Positions 40,914 through 56,593 of a DNA stretch of 64,000 nucleotides are shown here, one piece after another (position 1 is the stretch's first letter; the number at the start of each line of letters is the position of its first letter). The notes beneath the pieces are model-generated. The model had not been told where the DNA came from. It saw nothing but the letters and a program-made list of their open reading frames with translations, and made no database searches. This DNA comes from Kitasatospora sp. MMS16-BH015. Lineage in GTDB: Bacteria > Actinomycetota > Actinomycetes > Streptomycetales > Streptomycetaceae. The translations under genes were made by a program, and so were the position numbers. The DNA lies in NCBI RefSeq assembly GCF_002943525.1, contig NZ_CP025394.1:3472001-3536000 (forward strand), in the 5' to 3' direction.

Positions 40914-43175
40914 GTGGACGAGATGACGGCCTGGCTGGGCTCCCTGACTCCCGAGCGGCTGGCCGCACTGGCGGCGCAGCGCGGCCTGCCCCAGGTGCCC
41001 GGCGCCGCCCCCGCCACCCCCGAGCACCTCGCCACCCAGCTGCTCGGCGCCAACTCCGTTCTCACCGCGATGAGTTCGCTCAACCGTCCGGAGCTCCAGA
41101 CCCTCACCGCGGTGGCGGCGCTGGCCGCCCGGCTGCACGGCCCGGCCGCCACCGACCAGCACGGGCCGGTCGGGTTCGCCGGCACGGGCCCGGTGCGGCG
41201 GGCCCCGGCGGGCCGGGCGCCGGAGCCCGGGGAGCGGCTGGTGCCGAGAGCCCTGCTGCTGGCCGAGTTGGGCCCGGCGGCCGAGCCGGTGCTGGCCCGG
41301 CTGGTGGCGCAGGCGCTGGTGCTGCCGGTGGCCGGTGAGCAGCTGGCCGTGCCGGCCGTGCTGCACCGCAGGGCCGCCGAACTCCAGGGCCTGGGAAGGC
41401 CGTTGGCGCAGCTGCTGCCCGCCGCGCACCGGGCCGCCGAGCTGCGGCGGATCGCCCGCACCCTCGGGCTGCCCGATCTCCCGCAGGACGCCTCCGACCC
41501 ACTTGCCGACCAGCAGACCGCACGGCTCCTCGAACGGCTCATCGCCGCCCTCGGCGAGGCCGAGCGGCTGCGGCGGCTGGTGGCGCAAGCGCCGCCGGAG
41601 GCCGTGGAGTTGCTCGACGTCCTGCTGCCCGGGCCGCCCCGGGTACGGGTCGGCTGCTTCGCGCCGGATCCGGGCACCCACGGCAAGTACCTGCTGAGCG
41701 ACGGCAGTTCGGTCGATCCGGGTGAGCACTGGCTGGCTGCGCGCGGCCTGCTGTTGCCGGTCGGGGGCGGGCTGGCCGAGCTGCCGTACGAGATCGGTGC
41801 GGCCCTGCGCGGCGACACCCCGCTGCCGTTCACCCCCACGCCGCCGGCCCCGCCGACCCACCCGCTGACCAGCCGTCAGCCGGGCCGGGCCCAGGCCGCG
41901 GCCGCCGAGGCGGCCGGCCGGGCCGAGCTGCTGCTGCGCACCACGGCCGCCGAGCCGCCGGCCCTGCGCCGCACCGGCGGCCTGGCCGTCCGCGACGCCA
42001 AGGCGCTGGCCAAGGCCCTCGCCACCGACGAGCGCGAGACCCGGCTCTGGATCGACCTCGCCGCCAACGCCGCCCTGCTCGCCCCCCACCGGATGCCCGA
42101 CGGCACCCTCCGGCTGCTCCCCACCGAGCGGTACGACGCCTGGCTGGCCGCCACCCCCGCCGAGCGTCTGGTGCCGCTGCTCGCCACCTGGGCCGTCACC
42201 CCGGCGGTCTTCACCCGCTCCCCGGAGGGCGGCGCACTGGCCACCCCGGACGACCCCACCGCCGTCCCGCTCCGCCGCTCCGCGCTGGAGCTCCTGGCCG
42301 CCCTTCCCCCGGGCCGAGGCCTGGCCGCACCCTCCGCCGAGACGACCCCCGTGCACCACGTCCGCGACGCCCTCGCCTGGCAGCAGCCGCTCCTCCCGGC
42401 CCCGGACCCGGCGGCCGTGGCCGCCACCCTCGCCGAGGCCGACCTGCTCGGCCTGGCCGCCGAGGGCGCCCTCACTCCGACCGGCCACGCCGTCCTCGGG
42501 CTGCTGCGCGCCGGTGCGGCCCGGCACTTCCCGGCCGTCCCCGGCGCGGGCCCCGACCTCTCCCGTCACCCCGCACTCGCCGAAGCCGTCAGCCGCTTGC
42601 GGGAAGCCCTCACCGGCCAGCTGCCGCCCCCGCAGCGCACCGCCCGGTACCAGGCCGACCTGACGGCCCTGGTGGCCGGCCGCCCGGCGCCCGCGCTGGC
42701 GGAGCTGCTCGACGCGGTGGCCGACCGGGAGTCGGAGGGCCAGGCGGTGGTGTGGCGGTTCGGGCCGGCCTCCGTGCGGCGGGCGCTGGACGCGGGGGCC
42801 GACCCGGTGGAGCTGGTCGCCGGGCTGGAGGCCGTGGCCGAGGGCGGCCACCGGCTCCCCCAGCCGCTCGCCTACCTGATCGCCGACACGGCCCGCACCC
42901 ACGGTCGGATCCGGGTGGTCGAGACCGCCTGCTGCCTGTGCTCGACGGACGAGGCCCTCGTCCTGGAGCTCGCGCACAGCCGGGCCCTCGCGCCGCTGGG
43001 GCTGCGCCGGATCGCCCCGACCGTCCTGCTCACGGCCGTCTCCGCCGCCGAGACCCTGGCCGGGCTGCGGGCGGCCGGCTACGCCCCCGTGCTGGAGGCC
43101 GGGACCGGCACCACGCTGGTGGAGCGCACCCCCGTGCTCCGCTCCACCAGCCAGCTGCCCGAACTACGGCCCTAG
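40914..43175 (+). CDS. Helicase C-terminal (XPB/Ssl2-like) domain protein
   Basis: 753 residues, Ala/Leu/Pro-rich, starting at GTG 40914 (MDEMTAWLGSLTPERLA). The C-terminal region with RIRVVETACCLCSTDEALVL and LRRIAPTVLLTAVSAAETL matches the helicase-associated C-terminal domain found in a conserved actinobacterial protein family. There is no Walker A motif, so it is not an active helicase by itself. Often found as a stand-alone gene. Role unknown; DNA repair has been suggested from the domain name only. Confidence 0.75.
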   Translation: MDEMTAWLGSLTPERLAALAAQRGLPQVPGAAPATPEHLATQLLGANSVLTAMSSLNRPELQTLTAVAALAARLHGPAATDQHGPVGFAGTGPVRRAPAGRAPEPGERLVPRALLLAELGPAAEPVLARLVAQALVLPVAGEQLAVPAVLHRRAAELQGLGRPLAQLLPAAHRAAELRRIARTLGLPDLPQDASDPLADQQTARLLERLIAALGEAERLRRLVAQAPPEAVELLDVLLPGPPRVRVGCFAPDPGTHGKYLLSDGSSVDPGEHWLAARGLLLPVGGGLAELPYEIGAALRGDTPLPFTPTPPAPPTHPLTSRQPGRAQAAAAEAAGRAELLLRTTAAEPPALRRTGGLAVRDAKALAKALATDERETRLWIDLAANAALLAPHRMPDGTLRLLPTERYDAWLAATPAERLVPLLATWAVTPAVFTRSPEGGALATPDDPTAVPLRRSALELLAALPPGRGLAAPSAETTPVHHVRDALAWQQPLLPAPDPAAVAATLAEADLLGLAAEGALTPTGHAVLGLLRAGAARHFPAVPGAGPDLSRHPALAEAVSRLREALTGQLPPPQRTARYQADLTALVAGRPAPALAELLDAVADRESEGQAVVWRFGPASVRRALDAGADPVELVAGLEAVAEGGHRLPQPLAYLIADTARTHGRIRVVETACCLCSTDEALVLELAHSRALAPLGLRRIAPTVLLTAVSAAETLAGLRAAGYAPVLEAGTGTTLVERTPVLRSTSQLPELRP

Positions 43176-43184
43176 CCGGCCCCC

Positions 43185-43218
43185 CCCGGGTCCCGGGCCC
43201 CGGGCCCCGGGCCCCGGG
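43185..43218. terminator. Five-fold CCCGGG palindrome between convergent genes
   Basis: CCCGGG occurs five times at a seven-base period (43185, 43192, 43199, 43206, 43213), an entirely G/C tract that can fold in several registers. It lies between the helicase-like gene and the convergent response regulator and probably serves as a terminator for both. Confidence 0.55.
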
Positions 43219-43224
43219 CAGCCC

Positions 43225-43893
43225 TCAGGACTCCCCCGCGACGACCGCCCCGGCCTCGTACGCGAAGACCACCGCGTGCACCCGGTCGCGCAGGTGCAGC
43301 TTGGCCAGCACGTTGCTCACGTGCGTCTTCACGGTGTGCTCGCTGACCGTCAGCTCGGCCGCGATCTCGGCGTTGGACAGGCCCCGGGCGAGCAGCCGCA
43401 GGGTCTCCTGCTCCCGCCCGGTCAGCTGGTCGAGCAGCCGGGAGCGCGGCACGGCGGCCGGGCCGCCCGGGCGGCGGGCGGCGAACTCGCCGATCAGGCG
43501 GCGGGTCACCGAGGGGGCGAGCAGCGCCTCGCCGGAGGCGACCATCCGGACTCCGTGCACCAGGTCGTCCCGGCGGACGTCCTTGAGCAGGAAGCCGCTG
43601 GCCCCCGCGTACAGCGCGTCGTAGACGTAGTCGTCGATGTCGAAGGTGGTCAGCATGATCACCCTGGTCTCCGGGTGGCCGGCGCAGACCTGCCTGGCGG
43701 CCTCCAGGCCGTCCATCACCGGCATCCGCACGTCAAGCAGCAGCACGTCCGGCCGGTGCTCGGCCACCGCCGCCACGGCCTGCGCGCCGTCGCCGGCCTC
43801 GGCCACCACCTCGATGTCCGGCTGCGCGTCCAGGATCATCCCGAACCCGGCCCGCACCAGCTCCTGGTCGTCCGCGACCACCACCCTGATCAA
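43225..43893 (-). CDS. Two-component response regulator, NarL/LuxR family
   Basis: 222 residues. Receiver domain with acidic pocket DD (8-9), phosphoacceptor Asp54 (LLLDVRMPVMDG) and the conserved Lys in GFLLKDV; C-terminal LuxR helix-turn-helix (LTGREQETLRLLARGLSNAE and VSEHTVKTHVSNVLAKL). The start appears to be TTG at 43893. It follows the histidine kinase gene by 15 bases, forming a cognate pair. Confidence 0.95.
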   Translation of the reverse strand: MIRVVVADDQELVRAGFGMILDAQPDIEVVAEAGDGAQAVAAVAEHRPDVLLLDVRMPVMDGLEAARQVCAGHPETRVIMLTTFDIDDYVYDALYAGASGFLLKDVRRDDLVHGVRMVASGEALLAPSVTRRLIGEFAARRPGGPAAVPRSRLLDQLTGREQETLRLLARGLSNAEIAAELTVSEHTVKTHVSNVLAKLHLRDRVHAVVFAYEAGAVVAGES

Positions 43894-43908
43894 TGCCCAA
43901 CCCCCGTG

Positions 43909-45129
43909 TCAGCCCAGTGGCAGCTTCGCGCTCACCAGGAATCCCTCGCCGTCCTCGCGCGGCCCGGCCCAGGCCTGGCCGCCGCAGGCGGCCGCCCGTT
44001 CCCGGACGCCGACCAGCCCGCGCCCGCCGGACCACCCGGCGCCACGGGCCCGGGCACCGCCCGGGCCGTCGTCGGCGACGGCGACCTCCAGCGCCTCCCC
44101 CGTACGGGTGAGGCGGACGCTCACCCGGCCGGCCCCGGAGTGCTTGACCGTGTTGGTCAGCGCCTCCTGGACGATCCGGTACGCCGCCGTCTCCACGTCC
44201 GGGGGCATCGTACGCTGCCCCTCCAGTCGAAGATCGAGATCGACCTCGATCCCGGCCCCGCGCACCCGCTCGGCCACCCCCGCCAGCTCGGCCAGCTTCG
44301 GCTGCGGCGCCAGCTGCGGGCCCGCGTCCTCCGTCTTGAGCACCCCGAGCACCCGGCGCAGCTGCACCATGGCGTCCCGCCCGGAGTCGGCGATGGTGTC
44401 GAAGGCGCGGACCGCCCGGTCCGGGTCGCTGCGCACCACCACCGGGCCCGCCTCGGCCTGGATCACCATCAGCGAGACGGCGTGCGCCAGGATGTCGTGC
44501 ATCTCGCGGGCGATCCGCCCGCGCTCCTCGGCCACCGCCCGGGCCGCGTCGCTGGCGGCGCGCAGCCCCAGCTCGTGCGCCCGCTCCCGCTCCAGCGCGG
44601 CCAGCCGGCGGTTCTGCCGCACCAGGGTGCCGAAGACGAAGCTGCCCACCGACATCATCAGGCTGAACAGCATCCCGTTGATCGAGTACGTGCCGAGCAC
44701 GTTCGCCACCACCAGGGCGGCCAGTGTGCTCCAGCGCTGCCACTCCTCGGCCCGGTCGGCCACGGTGTAGATGCCGATCACCATGTAGAGCTCGACCTGC
44801 GGCTGCGCGTTGTGCGCCACCACCGAGAGCACCAGCGCGGGCAGGCCGCAGAGCAGCAGCACCAGCGCCGGGGCCCGGCGCCGCCAGGGCATCGGCAGGG
44901 CGGTGCTCACCGCCAGCAGGTAGGTCCACCAGGGCCAGCCGCTGTCGTGGAAGACCGCCCAGACCGAGACCACCGCCGAGAGCAGCGCCAGCAGCCCGTC
45001 CGCCACGTACGGGCTGACGCCCCGGGGTCTCGCCCATCGCCGCGCCCAGTCCACGTCCGCCCCCTCCGGCTCGGGCGGCCGGCCCGCCCCCGGGAGCAGA
45101 TCCTGCCGTACCCGCAGGTCGGCGGGCAC
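43909..45129 (-). CDS. Two-component sensor histidine kinase
   Basis: 406 residues from a GTG at 45129. Four to six membrane helices between about 42 and 168, a short coiled-coil, then the HisKA_3 box with phosphorylated His211 (AREMHDILAHAVSLMV) and the ATPase domain (EALTNTVKHS and DDGPGG). Its start lies one base after the DUF4097 stop (TGAGGTG), so the lipoprotein and kinase are co-translated. Few extracytoplasmic residues, so the signal is probably read in or at the membrane. Confidence 0.95.
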   Translation of the reverse strand: MPADLRVRQDLLPGAGRPPEPEGADVDWARRWARPRGVSPYVADGLLALLSAVVSVWAVFHDSGWPWWTYLLAVSTALPMPWRRRAPALVLLLCGLPALVLSVVAHNAQPQVELYMVIGIYTVADRAEEWQRWSTLAALVVANVLGTYSINGMLFSLMMSVGSFVFGTLVRQNRRLAALERERAHELGLRAASDAARAVAEERGRIAREMHDILAHAVSLMVIQAEAGPVVVRSDPDRAVRAFDTIADSGRDAMVQLRRVLGVLKTEDAGPQLAPQPKLAELAGVAERVRGAGIEVDLDLRLEGQRTMPPDVETAAYRIVQEALTNTVKHSGAGRVSVRLTRTGEALEVAVADDGPGGARARGAGWSGGRGLVGVRERAAACGGQAWAGPREDGEGFLVSAKLPLG

Positions 45130-45130
45130 C

Positions 45131-45820
45131 TCAGGCCCCCGTGACGGTGACGTCGCCCGTCTGGGTGGTGGCGGTGACGGTCCGGGTGGCGGCAGGGTCC
45201 TGCCGGACGCCGACGTTGACGTTGCCGGTCTGCGCCTTGGCGTTCACCTGGTAGGCGGCGGCGGTCGGCAGCTTCAGCCGGATGCTGCCGGTCTCGGTGC
45301 TGCCGTGCACCTCGCTGACATCGCCGGTGAAGGTCGCCGAGACGTCGCCGGTCTGGCTGCTCAGGCTGGCCTTCGCCCCGGCCAGCTCGCCGGCGTGGAT
45401 GCTGCCGGTCTCGGTGCGGGCGTCCACCTCGGCCTTCAGCCCGGCCAGCTGCACCGAGCCGGTGCCGGCCACCACCCGGACCACCGTGCCCGCCGGCACC
45501 TTCACCTCGTACCCCACCGCGCAGTCGTGGTCCGGGCAGCTGTACCCGAGGGTCAGCGTGCCGTCGGCGGCCGTGGCGTGGGTCGCGTCCGGCTGCTCGT
45601 CCCGGTAGCTGCGGTGCTCGGTGACCTGCACGGCCGTCCCGCCGCCGGTGACCTTCACGTCCCCCGTGTCGCTCCGCACCACCAGCGTCTTCACCGCCTC
45701 CCCCACCCCGTAGCTGACGTCCTCGTGCTGCCGGTCGTCGCTCAGGAAGCACCCCGACATCCCGAACAGCACCGCCCCCGTGATCGCCGCCGCACCCAGC
45801 ACCCGCTTGAACCCGCTCAT
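45131..45820 (-). CDS. DUF4097 family lipoprotein
   Basis: 229 residues with a lipoprotein signal (lipobox MSGC, Cys near residue 24). The mature part is a right-handed repeat of short beta strands with motifs like TGDVKVTG, TGSVQLAG, TGSIHAGEL, TGDVSATF, TGSIRLKL, TGNVNVGV and TGDVTVTG, the DUF4097 beta-solenoid. Co-translated with the histidine kinase downstream; it may act as the extracellular sensor partner, or it may be a target. Confidence 0.88.
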   Translation of the reverse strand: MSGFKRVLGAAAITGAVLFGMSGCFLSDDRQHEDVSYGVGEAVKTLVVRSDTGDVKVTGGGTAVQVTEHRSYRDEQPDATHATAADGTLTLGYSCPDHDCAVGYEVKVPAGTVVRVVAGTGSVQLAGLKAEVDARTETGSIHAGELAGAKASLSSQTGDVSATFTGDVSEVHGSTETGSIRLKLPTAAAYQVNAKAQTGNVNVGVRQDPAATRTVTATTQTGDVTVTGA

Positions 45821-46010
45821 CCCCGTACCCCCTGCTCGTTCTCCGCCCGGCCTCCCCGGACACCGAGAATCCTGCCCGCCACCCCCCTCACCCCGACTCC
45901 CCCGCCCGGGCGGTTTACCCGCCTCCCCCTCAGGAGGGAGTCAGGGTGCCGAGGGGAAGCGGTGGTCCGCCTGCACGAACGGCCCTTTCGGGCCAAGGGT
46001 GGGAACGCCG

Positions 46011-46044
46011 CAGGGCGGCCACCCCGTGAGGGGTGACCGCCCTG
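46011..46044 (-). terminator. Terminator after rpoC
   Basis: Hairpin with arms CAGGGCGG-CACCCC and GGGGTG-CCGCCCTG (46011-46025 with 46030-46044, one mismatch) about 20 bases after the rpoC stop. It may also protect the convergent or downstream DUF4097 region. Confidence 0.7.
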
Positions 46045-46061
46045 GCGGATCAAGCAGGGAC

Positions 46062-49955
<3,894 letters not shown>

Positions 49956-50020
49956 TGGTCGTCAAGCCCTCTTTCGTGAATCGAGAGTCTGTCTGTTGGT
50001 CTGAGGGGGGCCTGGGGGCT

Positions 50021-50050
50021 GGGCCGGCTCTCAAGGGTGAGAGCCGGCCC
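50021..50050 (-). promoter_or_regulatory. Hairpin in the rpoB-rpoC gap
   Basis: Perfect 13-bp inverted repeat (50021-50033 with 50038-50050) with a 4-base loop, just after the rpoB stop (50059). Without a U-run it is more likely an mRNA processing or stability element than a full terminator, since rpoC must be expressed. Confidence 0.55.
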
Positions 50051-50058
50051 GGCCTCCG

Positions 50059-53532
<3,474 letters not shown>

Positions 53533-53681
53533 GAGGGGGGTCCTTCCGAGGGCTCGGAGCTCACTACGCGCGTACCGGCCGGGCCTTGCCGAGGGGATCT
53601 CCGGAGGGAAAACACCAGGTCAGGGCAGCGACCACTCCGGGCGACGAGTCACGGAGCAGTTAACAGGCAGCGCAAAGGGAC

Positions 53682-53710
53682 AGTGTAGCCAAAAGGCACA
53701 CTGCTGACAA
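53682..53710 (-). promoter_or_regulatory. rpoB promoter
   Basis: Minus strand TTGTCA (53705-53710), 17-base spacer, TACACT (53682-53687): a strong housekeeping-type promoter. Start near 53675; leader of about 142 bases to the TTG. Confidence 0.75.
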
Positions 53711-53715
53711 GCCCT

Positions 53716-53732
53716 GATTCGGAGACCGAATC
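53716..53732 (-). promoter_or_regulatory. Palindrome upstream of the rpoB -35
   Basis: GATTCGG-AGA-CCGAATC, a perfect 7-bp inverted repeat ending five bases before the -35 hexamer (about -40 to -57). The spacing fits an activator site or a small operator for a dimeric protein. No regulator can be named from the sequence. Confidence 0.4.
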
Positions 53733-54129
53733 GGACACCCCTTCCTCGCACAACCGTCGACCCGGGCCGAGCCCGGGCCGCCGCAACCTCACGAGGTGTC
53801 ACTTCCCTGTCGGGGCCCTGAATATGCATCCAGGGCCGCACCGACCGGAAGGCCACCGAGACGTGGGGCGCGCGCTTTGAGAATCGCGCTCCCCAGGTCG
53901 TTCGTCAAGGCCCGGCCGAACCGTGGACCTCGCTCCGTACATCGCCGCCGGCCCCCTCCGCGTTACAGAACCCGTGGTGGGAGCCACCGTGGCGACAGCG
54001 ATCACCATACCCGGCCGTACCGACAGCGGCCGAGCACCGAGCCGCCCGGACTGACAAAGTCCGGATCCGCCGCCCGGCCCGGTCGGTACCCGGACCGGGG
54101 CACCCGGAGGGGCCCGGGCCGGGGAACGC

Positions 54130-54172
54130 AAAAAGGCCGGGCCGGCCACCCCGAAGGGTGGCCGACCCGGCC
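54130..54172 (-). terminator. Intrinsic terminator after rplL
   Basis: A 17-bp stem with one mismatch (54135-54151 with 54156-54172) and a CGAA/TTCG tetraloop, followed in the minus direction by five T (54130-54134). This is the best textbook intrinsic terminator in the window. It separates rplJL from rpoBC. Confidence 0.85.
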
Positions 54173-54222
54173 ACGAGGAACTCGCGAGGAGAACCTCAAG
54201 CCCCCTCAGAGGGGGCAGGAAG

Positions 54223-54606
54223 TCACTTGACGGTGACCTTGGCGCCGGCGCCCTCGAGCTGGGCCTTGGCCTTCTCGGCAACGTCCTTGGCGACCTTCTC
54301 GAGAACCTTGGCACCAGCGGTGTCGACGAGGTCCTTGGCCTCCTTCAGGCCGAGGGAGGTGAGGGCGCGCACCTCCTTGATGACCTGGATCTTCTTGTCA
54401 CCGGCGCCATCGAGGATGACGTCGAACTCGTCCTGCTCCTCAACGGCCTCGGCGGCGACAGCAGCGCCACCGGCGGCGGCAACGGCAACCGGGGCAGCCG
54501 CGGTGACGTCGAACTTCTCCTCGAAGGCCTTGACGAACTCGGAGAGCTCGATGAGGGTCATGCCCTCGAACTGCTCGAGCAGCTCGTCCTGGGTGAGCTT
54601 CGCCAT
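54223..54606 (-). CDS. rplL: 50S ribosomal protein L7/L12
   Basis: 127 residues forming the stalk that recruits translation GTPases. N-terminal dimer domain, an Ala-rich hinge (about 35-55), and the C-terminal factor-binding domain with [20 protein letters not shown]. 91 bases after rplJ. Confidence 0.98.
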   Translation of the reverse strand: MAKLTQDELLEQFEGMTLIELSEFVKAFEEKFDVTAAAPVAVAAAGGAAVAAEAVEEQDEFDVILDGAGDKKIQVIKEVRALTSLGLKEAKDLVDTAGAKVLEKVAKDVAEKAKAQLEGAGAKVTVK

Positions 54607-54697
54607 GATGGCGTCCTTCCACTAAATCGGCAGGTGGTGCCGGTAGGTATGGGGTTGGCGGGCGCAGGCCCGCTGCGAGGGGTGAGCCTCGGCCGAA

Positions 54698-55261
54698 TTA
54701 CTCGGCCGCGGCGTCCTCGGCGGCGGGAGCCGGCGTACCGGCACCGCCCTGCTCGACCTTGTCGCGCAGCGCGTCCACGGTGCGGACGAGCTTCGACGGC
54801 AGGGCCTGGAAGACCGCGGCAGCCTGCGAGGGCTTGGCCTTCAGGGCACCCGCCAGCTTGGCGAGCAGAACCTCGCGGGACTCGAGGTCCGCGAGCTTCT
54901 TGATCTCGTCGGCGGACAGCGCCTTGCCGTCAAGGACACCGCCCTTGATGACGAGAGCGGGGTTCTCCTTGGCGAAGTCACGCAGAGCCTTGGCCGACTC
55001 CACCGGGTCACCGGTGACGAAGGCGACAGCCGTCGGACCGGCGAACAGGTCGTCCAGCGTGTCGATCCCGGCCTCGTTGGCCGCAATCTTGGTCAGCGTG
55101 TTCTTCACCACGGCGTACTCGGCGTTCTCACCGAGCGAGCGGCGAAGCGTCTTGAGCTGCTTCACCGTCAGACCGCGGTACTCGGTCAGCACGGCCGCGC
55201 TGGACGCACGGAACTTGTCCGTGATCTGCGCAACGTCTGCAGCCTTGTCGGGCCTAGCCAT
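54698..55261 (-). CDS. rplJ: 50S ribosomal protein L10
   Basis: Base of the L7/L12 stalk; the free L10-L12 complex also binds its own leader. 187 residues with [20 protein letters not shown] and a C-terminal helix for L12 dimers. Ends in an Ala/Pro/Glu tail. Confidence 0.97.
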   Translation of the reverse strand: MARPDKAADVAQITDKFRASSAAVLTEYRGLTVKQLKTLRRSLGENAEYAVVKNTLTKIAANEAGIDTLDDLFAGPTAVAFVTGDPVESAKALRDFAKENPALVIKGGVLDGKALSADEIKKLADLESREVLLAKLAGALKAKPSQAAAVFQALPSKLVRTVDALRDKVEQGGAGTPAPAAEDAAAE

Positions 55262-55540
55262 AGGCGTACGCCTCCTTCCGTGATGTAGAAGTCGGGCCGA
55301 CCGCGAGTGTCGACCATTCCCACCTCGGACACACCAGGCGAAGGAAGCCCCTGCAAAACAGTGAGAGCCCCGGTGCGCAGGCGCACGGGGCTCTAAGTGA
55401 CCTCGACGGCCTCACGGCAGAACCGTGCGGACCGGAAGTCCAAGCTCCAAACACTCCTGCGCGGGCTGCCTGCGACGAAGCGCAGATCCTTCGGTCGGCC
55501 AGCCCTTGCGGGACAGCGCGACAACCAGCGGTCTTTGGCT
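55262..55540 (-). ncRNA. Putative L10 leader (autoregulatory 5' UTR of rplJL)
   Basis: A leader of about 280 bases between the predicted start (near 55540) and rplJ. It contains a stable hairpin (AGAGCCCCG at 55364-55372 with CGGGGCTCT at 55386-55394, extended inward), followed by a short T-rich stretch and further purine-rich sequence. Length, position and the hairpin match the L10 leader of other bacteria. I cannot score it against a covariance model. Confidence 0.55.
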
Positions 55541-55546
55541 TCGACT

Positions 55547-55575
55547 ACCGTACCCGACGGGTACCGTCGCACCAA
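55547..55575 (-). promoter_or_regulatory. rplJ promoter
   Basis: Minus strand TTGGTG (55570-55575), 17-base spacer, TACGGT (55547-55552). The -35 lies directly after the stop of the upstream lipoprotein gene (55577). Confidence 0.6.
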
Positions 55576-55576
55576 A

Positions 55577-56437
55577 TCAGCCCCTGCCGAGCAGGTCCGG
55601 CAGGGGCCGGCCGCCGCCGTCCGTGGTGTCGGCCTCGGCCGGGGCCAGCACCGAGAGGGTGGCACCGGCGTACTCGCTGTAGCGGACGGTGTCGTCCAGC
55701 TTGCCGGTGGGGCCGCTGCCGGTGCGGCGGAGCTGGAGCAGCTCGTCCTTGTCGCCCAGCCAGAGGTCGAGGGTCAGCCTGCTCACCCCTCCGGCCGACA
55801 GGGCGGCGCGCAGGGCCTCCCGGCGGGGCGCGGGGAGCTGGGTCTGCGCCGCCACGTACGCCGTGACGGTGGTGGCGACCCGGTAGTGGTGGGCGGTGGT
55901 CTCGCCCAGCTTCTCCTCCCCCAGCAGCTCGGGGGCCTCCACCGCGGTGGCGGCGGCGAGCGCGACCACCGGGTTGAGCCGGTCGACCAGGCCCGCGTAC
56001 GGCACCTCGCGCTGACCGTCCGGGCCCGCCGGGGCGGAGAACCGCTCCCAGTGCCGGCCGCCCAGCCGGGCGGCGGTGGCCTGGTCGCCGCCGAGGTAGG
56101 CGGTGGTGTCGAGCACCACGGCCTGCTCGGTGGAGCCGGTGCGCTGGAACTGGAGCACGGTCTTGGGCGCCCAGAACAGCATGCCGGTGGCCGCGGTGCC
56201 GCCGAGCAGGCAGCTGTAGCGGGCCCGGCGGTCGGTGTGCGCGGCCAGCTCGGCCGAGAGCAGCACCCCGTGCGGGGAGCGGTCGGTTGGGGTGGCTTCC
56301 GGGGAGGCGGTGCTCAAACCGGCCGTGGCCGAGGGCCGCCGCTCGGCGCCGGGCTTGGGGTCGGCGGCGCTGGAGCAGGCCGTCGCCACCGCCGCCACCA
56401 GGGCCACCCAGGCGCCCGCCCGTACCTGCCGCCGCAC
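55577..56437 (-). CDS. Putative lipoprotein, paralogue of the neighbour
   Basis: About 286 residues from a GTG at 56437, chosen because AGGAGG lies six bases upstream; a GTG one codon earlier is possible. Lipobox VATAC gives a lipidated Cys near residue 21. The mature domain shares motifs with the next gene (GGRHWERF versus GGKHWLKL; DRLNPVVALA versus QTLNPAVQLT), and resembles the LppX/LprG-like lipid-binding fold in outline. Located between rplA and rplJ, where streptomycetes commonly carry two lipoprotein genes. Confidence 0.8.
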   Translation of the reverse strand: MRRQVRAGAWVALVAAVATACSSAADPKPGAERRPSATAGLSTASPEATPTDRSPHGVLLSAELAAHTDRRARYSCLLGGTAATGMLFWAPKTVLQFQRTGSTEQAVVLDTTAYLGGDQATAARLGGRHWERFSAPAGPDGQREVPYAGLVDRLNPVVALAAATAVEAPELLGEEKLGETTAHHYRVATTVTAYVAAQTQLPAPRREALRAALSAGGVSRLTLDLWLGDKDELLQLRRTGSGPTGKLDDTVRYSEYAGATLSVLAPAEADTTDGGGRPLPDLLGRG

Positions 56438-56515
56438 CACACGCGCCTCCTCGCTCCGGAGCACCACCCTGCCACGCCCGCGCGGCAGGGCCGAAGCGGG
56501 GGCCGGTCCGGTGGC

Positions 56516-56589
<74 letters not shown>

Positions 56590-56593
<4 letters not shown>

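Larger units (their letters stand above)
53533..54222 (-). other. rplL-rpoB intergenic region
   Basis: 690 bases without a credible gene. From the rplL end it holds an intrinsic terminator (54130-54172), about 400 bases in which I see no feature, then a palindrome (53716-53732), the rpoB promoter (53682-53710) and a leader of about 140 bases. Open frames here are Arg/Pro-rich shadows. Confidence 0.7.
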
